The notes under the pieces are model-generated. The model did not search any database, was not told where the DNA came from, and was given only the letters and a program-made list of their open reading frames with translations. A DNA stretch of 64,000 nucleotides from assembly GCF_009601505.1 (NCBI RefSeq), contig NZ_WITC01000036.1, forward strand, positions 186,001 through 250,000. Reading direction: 5' to 3'. Numbering within the stretch: the stretch's first letter is position 1; the number at the start of each line of letters is the position of its first letter. A program made the position numbers and the translations under genes. Of the stretch, positions 58,390-64,000 are shown one piece after another. Source of the DNA: Sinorhizobium terangae (GTDB taxonomy: Bacteria > Pseudomonadota > Alphaproteobacteria > Rhizobiales > Rhizobiaceae).

Positions 58390-58611
58390 CAAAAGCTCCT
58401 GCCTGATGATGACGAACCTAGGCAGGTAATCTTGCGTGGGACTTGTCGGGATCGCGGATTTCTGGCTGCACCGCGATCCAGCTCTACAGCGGCTGCAATT
58501 CCAGGAAACATGCGACAGCGCCGCATTTTCATGCACGAATGGGAAACGGAGCTAACGACGGCTAAAGGGAGGCGCCTTGTCATTCGCGGCCGCCTGCGTT
58601 TGATCGCCGGT

Positions 58612-59163
58612 CTACTGCTCTTCGTAGATCTCGCCCTTGGATGTGATCATCACCCAGCGGCCATCGCGCTCCTGAAACGTCGCAAGACGGCTGTTGTCAG
58701 GCAGGATCGACCCTACGCGAACGATATACATGCCGCTTGCGTCCTCGATCAGGGCGCGGCCATTGATGACATGCCTCAGCCTGAAGCCCGACTGCCCCGG
58801 GAACGGCTGATCCATCCCAGCTTCTGTTTCCGCCTGCCCGCGACCCGGCGCATCACCAAGCCCGGGCACGGTCGCCGTCGTCAGACGATCCACGGCGGCC
58901 GCCGTGTCGCTATCCATATCCTTCATCGCCTGGGGCGAAACGGACAGCACATCGCGGCCGGGGCGCCCCGGCATGTCGCGCGCCGATCCCTGCCACAGCC
59001 GCGGCATCGAGAATTCACCCTGATGGACGAAGGCATACCAGGGAAAGAAGGTCGCAAACGCCGCCATCGTCAGTCCGATGGCAGCCAGGAACTTGTCGAT
59101 CAGCGGCATCTTTGCCTCGCGGCGGCGCTGCTTGACGATCTCGTCTGCGTCGTAGTCGGTCAC
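58612..59163 (-). CDS. Membrane-anchored protein of unknown function between fliI and flgB
   Basis: The 183-residue protein has a basic N-terminus and one membrane span (about 26-47, FLAAIGLTMAAFATFFPWYAFV). A periplasmic region follows, ending in a beta-rich domain with GRALIEDASGMYIVRVGSILPDNSRLATFQERDGRWVMITSKGEIYEEQ. This ending resembles the small C-terminal C39/pilus-assembly beta-modules, but I assign no family. It starts 2 nt after fliI and is co-transcribed, so a flagellar role is likely. I recall an equivalent hypothetical gene here in S. meliloti. Confidence 0.8.
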   Translation of the reverse strand: MTDYDADEIVKQRRREAKMPLIDKFLAAIGLTMAAFATFFPWYAFVHQGEFSMPRLWQGSARDMPGRPGRDVLSVSPQAMKDMDSDTAAAVDRLTTATVPGLGDAPGRGQAETEAGMDQPFPGQSGFRLRHVINGRALIEDASGMYIVRVGSILPDNSRLATFQERDGRWVMITSKGEIYEEQ

Positions 59164-59165
59164 CC

Positions 59166-60581
59166 CTATCCCCTCGGTCGCATGCCGGCTGCACCCGGCT
59201 GATTTCCCATCGCGGCCGCCTTCAGCGCGTTGGCGAGATCGGTGAAGGCGTCGAACGCGGCTCGCTCGCCGGGCGTCTGCTTGAGTACGTCATAGATGAT
59301 CGGCACCTGCTTGATCGCCATGTCGAGATCTGCATCGCCGCCCGGCCGGTAACCACCGATCAGGCGAAGGTCGCGCGTTTCCTCAAAGCGATGAATCAGT
59401 GCCTTGAGACGCGCCACCAGCTTCTCCTGATCCGGAGTCCACGCCTTCCGCGCCAGGCGCGAGATCGAGGCGAGCGGATTGATCGGCGGGTAGCGTCCCT
59501 CCTCCGCCAGGCTGCGCTCCAGCACGATATGCCCGTCCAGAATGCCGCGCGTCGAGTCGGCGACCGGATCGTTGTGGTTGTCGCCATCCACCAGGATTGA
59601 GATGATCGCGGTGATCGTCCCGGTCCCCTCGACGCCGGGGCCGGCGCGCTCGAGCAGGCGGGGTAGTTCGGTGAAGACGGAAGCCGGATAACCGCGCGCG
59701 ATCGGAGGCTCACCCGCCGCCGTCGCCACCTCGCGGATCGCATGGGCGAAGCGCGTCACGCTATCGACGATGAGGAGCACGTTGTCGCCCTTGTCGCGGT
59801 AGTGCTCGGCAATCGTGACGGCCGTCAGCGGTGCCATCTTCCGCAGCATCGGGCTTTCGTCGCTGGTAGCGACGACGGCGACCGATTTGGAGAGATTGTC
59901 GCCGAGCGTGTCCTCGATGAATTCACGGACTTCGCGGCCGCGTTCGCCGACCAGCGCTATCACCACCTTGTCGAAGGCATCCGCACGCGCCAGCATCGAA
60001 AGCAGCGTCGACTTGCCGACACCGGAGCCGGCAAAGATGCCAAGGCGCTGCCCGAGGCAAAGCGGCGAGAAAATGTCGATGGCACGCACACCCGTTCTGA
60101 AGCCATGCTCGACGCGCTTGCGCGCCATGGAGGGCGGCGCGGTGTTGGAGATCGAGCGGCGAACGTCGCCCTGTAGCAGCGGCCCGAGGCCATCGATCGG
60201 CTCTGCCAGCGCGTTGATCGTGCGTCCGCACCAATCGTCCGTCGGAGCAATCCGGAAAGCACCCTTGCGAATGACCGTATCGTGAGTGCCGATCGGATCG
60301 CCGGGTTCGATCGGGCAGACGACGACCTGCCCCGGCTCGACACGGACGACCTCGCCGAGATGGGTGCCCGTCGCGCTTTTGTGCGCGACGAAATCGCCGA
60401 GCCGAACGTGGCGCGAAAGACCGCTAACGGTGTAATGCCCCGGCGCGATCGTCTGCACGTGCCCACCCGGCGCGATCGAAAACTCCGGCTTCGAATAGCG
60501 CTCGACCAGCCCGGCAAGCGCCGCCAGCGATGTCGATGCGGCAAGGGTCTCGGGACCTTCGCGTTTCATGGTTTCCGTCAT
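59166..60581 (-). CDS. fliI: Flagellar export ATPase FliI
   Basis: The 471-residue F1-beta-like ATPase energises flagellar export. Walker A is GIFAGSGVGKSTLLSML (about residues 182-198). The conserved GERGREVREFIED and Walker B VLLIVDSVTRFAHAIRE motifs follow, then YPPINPLASISRLARKAW. It is preceded by flgF with a 3-nt gap. The FliH-like and FliJ-like proteins encoded elsewhere in the cluster are its likely partners. Confidence 0.96.
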   Translation of the reverse strand: MTETMKREGPETLAASTSLAALAGLVERYSKPEFSIAPGGHVQTIAPGHYTVSGLSRHVRLGDFVAHKSATGTHLGEVVRVEPGQVVVCPIEPGDPIGTHDTVIRKGAFRIAPTDDWCGRTINALAEPIDGLGPLLQGDVRRSISNTAPPSMARKRVEHGFRTGVRAIDIFSPLCLGQRLGIFAGSGVGKSTLLSMLARADAFDKVVIALVGERGREVREFIEDTLGDNLSKSVAVVATSDESPMLRKMAPLTAVTIAEHYRDKGDNVLLIVDSVTRFAHAIREVATAAGEPPIARGYPASVFTELPRLLERAGPGVEGTGTITAIISILVDGDNHNDPVADSTRGILDGHIVLERSLAEEGRYPPINPLASISRLARKAWTPDQEKLVARLKALIHRFEETRDLRLIGGYRPGGDADLDMAIKQVPIIYDVLKQTPGERAAFDAFTDLANALKAAAMGNQPGAAGMRPRG

Positions 60582-60584
60582 TTA

Positions 60585-61307
60585 TCAGCTGCCGCCCAGC
60601 GTCTTGATCGCTTCTTCCAGCGATCCCTCGCTGTCGCGCATCAGGGCCGTGATGTTGTCGAAGGCACGGGTGACCATGATGAGCTGCGACATTTCCTGAA
60701 TGGCGTTGACGTTCGACTCCTCGAGGAATCCCTGCATGACGCCGACATCGAAACGGTCGACGACCGGCTCCGGCTGGATGGCCGGCATGACGGCGCTGTT
60801 GTCGTATCGCATGAAGCCGTTGCTGAAGTCCGCCTCAAAGAGGCCGAGCAGAGCGACCTGATTGCCGTTCTCGTGGATGGCGCCATCGGCTCCGACGGTG
60901 ATTTCGCCTGCTCCGCCATTCAGCTGGATCGGCGCCCCGCCGGCATCGAGCACCGGATAGCCCTTGATGGTGACGAGCTCACCGGCTTCCGTCAGCGTGA
61001 ACCGGCCGTCGCGGGTCAAAGCCGGCCCGCCGGGCGTGTCGATCGAAAACCAGGCGTCGCCCTTGATCGCAAAATCGAGCGAGGCGCCGGTGCGTGCGAG
61101 CGACCCGGTATTGGTGTTGAGGTACTCCTCACCTTCCGACACGTAGGAGACCTTGGTCGGCTTGGTGTCGCCGAGCATCTGGTTGAACTTCACTTCAGCG
61201 CCGCGGAAGCCGACGGTGCCGGAGTTTGCGATGTTGTCGGCGATTGTGTTCAGGCGCTTTTCGAGCGCCATCTGCGATGAGATCGCCACATAGAGACCGG
61301 TCTGCAC
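60585..61307 (-). CDS. flgF: Proximal rod protein FlgF
   Basis: The 240-residue protein starts MQTGLYVAISSQMALEKRLNTIADNIANSGTVGFRGAEVKF and ends ESNVNAIQEMSQLIMVTRAFDNITALMRDSEGSLEEAIKTLGG, the FlgF pattern. It follows the DUF1217 gene by 1 nt. FlgF forms the outer part of the proximal rod. Confidence 0.94.
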   Translation of the reverse strand: MQTGLYVAISSQMALEKRLNTIADNIANSGTVGFRGAEVKFNQMLGDTKPTKVSYVSEGEEYLNTNTGSLARTGASLDFAIKGDAWFSIDTPGGPALTRDGRFTLTEAGELVTIKGYPVLDAGGAPIQLNGGAGEITVGADGAIHENGNQVALLGLFEADFSNGFMRYDNSAVMPAIQPEPVVDRFDVGVMQGFLEESNVNAIQEMSQLIMVTRAFDNITALMRDSEGSLEEAIKTLGGS

Positions 61308-61308
61308 C

Positions 61309-62088
61309 TCAGCGTCCCCCGAGTTTCAGGCTGTTAATGGACAGGAGCAGATCGGAGGAGATGCCGTAGCCGCTCGATGAACCGAAAACCGCAAGCGGAT
61401 CGTAGCTGTCCGTGGAGTTGTTGACTTCCCAAAGGGCGGTAAAGCGATCGAGAAACGCCGCCAGCTTCTCGGGATCCTGGAAGTCCTTGAGGTCGATCGC
61501 CGCCTCATAGGCCTCGGCCTGGCGGTCGACGTCGGTCGCCGCGAACTCCTCCGGCAGTTGCAGAGCAGTCCGCACGACCTGTGCCAGCGCCTCGTCGGCG
61601 ATGATGGCGTAGCCGCTGGTGATCGTCGGCGCCATGCGCGAGAAATAGAGCGCCAGCCGCACGCCGGCATTTTCCTCGCCGGCATTCTGTTCCAGCGTCT
61701 GGCGCGCATATTTGTCGGCAACACCTTTTTGCGCGCGGTCGAATGAGGTCGCCGCCTCGCCGTTGCGGGCGAAATTGAGCGATTCGACCAGCGCCTTGTA
61801 ACGACCGTCCGTCAGCTTGTTGGCGAAGGCGTCGTCGCTGTCGATGCCCCCGGAAAGCACCTTGCGCATGAAGGCCTTCGCATAGGCCATATCTTCGAGG
61901 CCGTGCGCCTTCATCGCGTAGTTGTAGAGCCGGCTGTCGGCGAAGAAATCGTCGATGGTTTTGATGCTGCCGATCTTCGACAAGTAGTATTCCGTCTCGC
62001 GCGCGACGTCCGGCTGTTCGGAAACGCGCTCCAGCGACTTCGTCAGATCGGCGGTGATCAGCTTGTAGCTCGTATAGGTCGTGGTCAC
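61309..62088 (-). CDS. DUF1217 protein, first gene of the basal-body operon
   Basis: The 259-residue protein carries the repeated DUF1217-type helical pattern: DDFFADSRLYNYAMKAHGLEDMAYAKAFMRKVLSGG and, later, AGVRLALYFSRMAPTITSGYAIIADEALAQVVRTALQLP. DUF1217 proteins occur in rhizobial and rhodobacterial flagellar clusters and their role is unknown. No signal peptide is seen. Its end is 1 nt from flgF, so it is made with the rod proteins. It is divergent from motA. Confidence 0.8.
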   Translation of the reverse strand: MTTTYTSYKLITADLTKSLERVSEQPDVARETEYYLSKIGSIKTIDDFFADSRLYNYAMKAHGLEDMAYAKAFMRKVLSGGIDSDDAFANKLTDGRYKALVESLNFARNGEAATSFDRAQKGVADKYARQTLEQNAGEENAGVRLALYFSRMAPTITSGYAIIADEALAQVVRTALQLPEEFAATDVDRQAEAYEAAIDLKDFQDPEKLAAFLDRFTALWEVNNSTDSYDPLAVFGSSSGYGISSDLLLSINSLKLGGR

Positions 62089-62271
62089 GATCGCTTCGCC
62101 CTGTCCGGAATAAAGCCGGGCGCAATGTGGCCCGACCTAGCAAATCCTGACCTGACTGGCTTGCGCGAACCTGTTCCGGGCGCGGCTTCAAGAAGGTCTT
62201 AGGAACAGCCTCACGCAAGGATGAAATCCTATTCCATCAACGGAAAATCACGATCGCGACAGGTATCGACA

Positions 62272-63150
62272 ATGAACATCATCATCGGGCTTCTTGTGAC
62301 CTTCGGCTGTATCCTCGGCGGATATCTCGCGATGGGTGGCCACCTGGAGGTGCTGAACCAGCCTTTCGAGTTGATGATCATCGGCGGTGCAGGCATCGGC
62401 GGCTTCATCATGGCCAACTCGATGAAGGTCGTGAAGGACACCGGCAAGGCGCTCGGCGAAGCCTTCAGGCATAAGGTGCCGAAAGAGCGCCACTACCTTG
62501 ATACGCTCGGCGTCCTCTACAGCCTGATGCGCGATCTCAGGACCAAATCCCGCAACGAGATCGAGAGCCACATCGACAACCCGGAAGAATCCTCGATCTT
62601 CCAGTCAGCGCCCACCGTCCTGCAGAACAAGGAACTGACCGCCTTCATCTGCGACTATGTGCGGCTGATCATCATCGGCAACGCCCGCTCACATGAGATT
62701 GAGGCGCTGATGGACGAGGAAATCCAGACAATCACCCATGACAAGATGAAATGTTATCACTCGCTGACGATCATGGGCGATGCGCTGCCGGCGATCGGTA
62801 TCGTCGCAGCGGTTCTCGGCGTCATAAAGGCGATGGGTGCCATCAACGAGGCCCCGGAAGTGCTTGGGGCCAAGATTGCCGCCGCACTCGTCGGAACGCT
62901 GCTTGGCGTCTTCCTCTCCTATTCGGTCGTCGGCCCGCTCGTCGCCAACATCAAGGCCGTGCGCGAGAAGCAGAACCGCCTCTACGTCATCGTCAAGCAG
63001 ACGCTGCTTGCCTACATGAACGGCTCGGTTCCGCAGGTCGCGCTCGAATATGGCCGCAAGACGATCTCCGCCTATGAGCGGCCGTCCATCGACGCCGTCG
63101 AGCAGGAGATGATGAACCCGGGCGGCGGCAGCGAAAGCAAGGCGGCATAA
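62272..63150 (+). CDS. motA: Stator protein MotA
   Basis: The start at 62272 ([20 protein letters not shown]) gives 292 residues and is the usual MotA start, so the 17 residues before it in the frame are not used. Four membrane spans and the large cytoplasmic loop with [28 protein letters not shown] and [24 protein letters not shown] are present. The [21 protein letters not shown] span is family-typical. First gene of the motA-fliM side, divergent from the basal-body operon. Confidence 0.96.
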   Translation: MNIIIGLLVTFGCILGGYLAMGGHLEVLNQPFELMIIGGAGIGGFIMANSMKVVKDTGKALGEAFRHKVPKERHYLDTLGVLYSLMRDLRTKSRNEIESHIDNPEESSIFQSAPTVLQNKELTAFICDYVRLIIIGNARSHEIEALMDEEIQTITHDKMKCYHSLTIMGDALPAIGIVAAVLGVIKAMGAINEAPEVLGAKIAAALVGTLLGVFLSYSVVGPLVANIKAVREKQNRLYVIVKQTLLAYMNGSVPQVALEYGRKTISAYERPSIDAVEQEMMNPGGGSESKAA

Positions 63151-63151
63151 C

Positions 63152-64000
63152 ATGAACCCGAGCATGGCATCCAACGTCTACGCATTCGACAAGAGGCTGC
63201 TTGCGCGCATGATCGGCGCGCTCGGCGACGACAAGGTGATCGGCCGAACCGCACTCGAACTCGGCCAGGTTTTCGGCGAACTGCTTCCGGGCATATACAA
63301 GGCCGAGACTGGTCACGACATTGCGATCGGCTATGCCGGTTTCAAGACCGGTTTCAGGAACGAGCTCATTGCGGGCCTTGGAGACGGTGTTCTGCTCACA
63401 GACGCTTCGCTGCGCAACTGGTGCCAGGATTTTCAGATCGGTTGTGACAGTCCCGTTCTCATCACCCTCGTCGAGGCTCTGCTCGGCGCCGAGCCCACGA
63501 GCATCGGGGAACCGCAGCCCCGGTCGATGTCGCAGATTGAGATCGACGTCGCGGTGCCGATCTTCGAAAAGATCGCCGATGTGCTGCGCCAAGCGGTGAA
63601 CGCGCCGGGTGGATTCGAGGTCGTCGTCAGCCGTCCATACAACAGCGAAACGCGCCCCAAACCCGATCCCGCGATGGAGGACGTTTACGCGGCCTCCATC
63701 GACATGACGATCGGCCTCGGGCCGGTGCTCTCGACCTTTTCGGTCGTCGTTCCCCAGAGCGTTCTCCTGAAGACGCAGATCGTCCCGCCCAAAGGCGCCG
63801 GCCAGGGTCAAAAAACAAAGACGGAATGGACCGAACAGCTCGAGGAGCAGGTTCGCCGCTCCGCCGTGACGCTCGAGGCACGCATCCGGTTGGAAAGCCT
63901 GACGCTCGACACGATCAGTCGCCTGCAGCCAGGAGACGTGATCCCGTTTCATGACGGTCAGGACGTTCGCGTGGAGGTAAACGCCAATGGGCGCGAGCTC
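63152..64000 (+). CDS. fliM: Flagellar switch protein FliM (3' end outside window)
   Basis: The frame opens at 63152 (MNPSMASNVYAFDKRLLAR), 1 nt after the motA stop, and runs to the window edge (283 codons). An alternative start is the second ATG at 63164. CheC-like segments include IAIGYAGFKTGFRNELIAGLGDGVLLTDASLRNW and MSQIEIDVAVPIFEKIADVLRQAV. The end enters the SpoA domain (LTLDTISRLQPGDVIPFHDGQDVRVEVNANGREL). Rhizobial FliM lacks some signatures of enteric FliM, so the call relies partly on position after motA. Confidence 0.85.
   Translation, partial: MNPSMASNVYAFDKRLLARMIGALGDDKVIGRTALELGQVFGELLPGIYKAETGHDIAIGYAGFKTGFRNELIAGLGDGVLLTDASLRNWCQDFQIGCDSPVLITLVEALLGAEPTSIGEPQPRSMSQIEIDVAVPIFEKIADVLRQAVNAPGGFEVVVSRPYNSETRPKPDPAMEDVYAASIDMTIGLGPVLSTFSVVVPQSVLLKTQIVPPKGAGQGQKTKTEWTEQLEEQVRRSAVTLEARIRLESLTLDTISRLQPGDVIPFHDGQDVRVEVNANGREL

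Overview
The window is GC-rich and reads as chromosome of a Sinorhizobium/Ensifer-type rhizobium (Rhizobiales, Alphaproteobacteria). The evidence is the Rem-controlled flagellar cluster with MotC, MotE and FliK (formerly MotD), the aglREFGAK alpha-glucoside locus beside zwf-pgl-edd, a RamB-type regulator divergent from isocitrate lyase, and several families of rhizobial intergenic palindromes. From memory, gene order closely follows the S. meliloti chromosome. The flagellins are clearly shorter than those I remember for S. meliloti, so this is probably another species of the group.

Layout. 1-4.6 kb: a partial RamB/ScfR-type regulator, aceA, two small downstream genes, a LysR regulator and an orphan 68-residue protein. 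4.7-9.3 kb: a large McpZ-like chemoreceptor, a repeat-rich gap with a 46-residue membrane protein, and a BaiN/YhiN-family flavoprotein. 9.4-12.2 kb: a gamma-glutamylpolyamine synthetase/oxidase-type pair. 12.3-16.5 kb: zwf, pgl and edd (Entner-Doudoroff pathway). 16.5-17.7 kb: composite palindromes, a GFA-domain protein and a PilZ-like protein. 17.9-25.7 kb: aglK-A-G-F-E with divergent LacI-type aglR and two matching palindromic operators. 25.8-29.1 kb: folD, a WecG/TagA-like and a GT2 glycosyltransferase, and a repeat block. 29.1-64 kb: one large flagellar and motility cluster.

The flagellar cluster is transcribed mostly on the minus strand. From the right end it holds fliM (partial) and motA on the plus strand. 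The minus-strand basal-body operon follows: DUF1217, flgF, fliI, an unknown gene, flgB, flgC, fliE, flgG, flgA, flgI, motE, flgH, fliL, fliP. Next are a plus-strand OGT-like (GT41) glycosyltransferase, three flagellin genes, a fliH-like gene with motB-motC-fliK and a transglycosylase, rem, and then the hook/export block flgE, flgK, flgL, flaF, flbT, flgD, fliQ, flhA, fliR and fliJ-like, flgJ-like, flgN-like and fliL-like genes. Many neighbours overlap by 4 nt, as in translationally coupled operons.

Functionally, sugars imported by Agl and cleaved by AglA give glucose that can enter zwf-pgl-edd. AceA serves growth on acetate and fatty acids. The most useful leads are in the flagellar cluster: an OGT-type enzyme beside the flagellin genes, a second FliL-like protein, candidates for FliH, FliJ and FlgN, and two conserved-looking proteins of unknown role. 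No tRNA, rRNA, CRISPR array, insertion sequence or prophage was seen.
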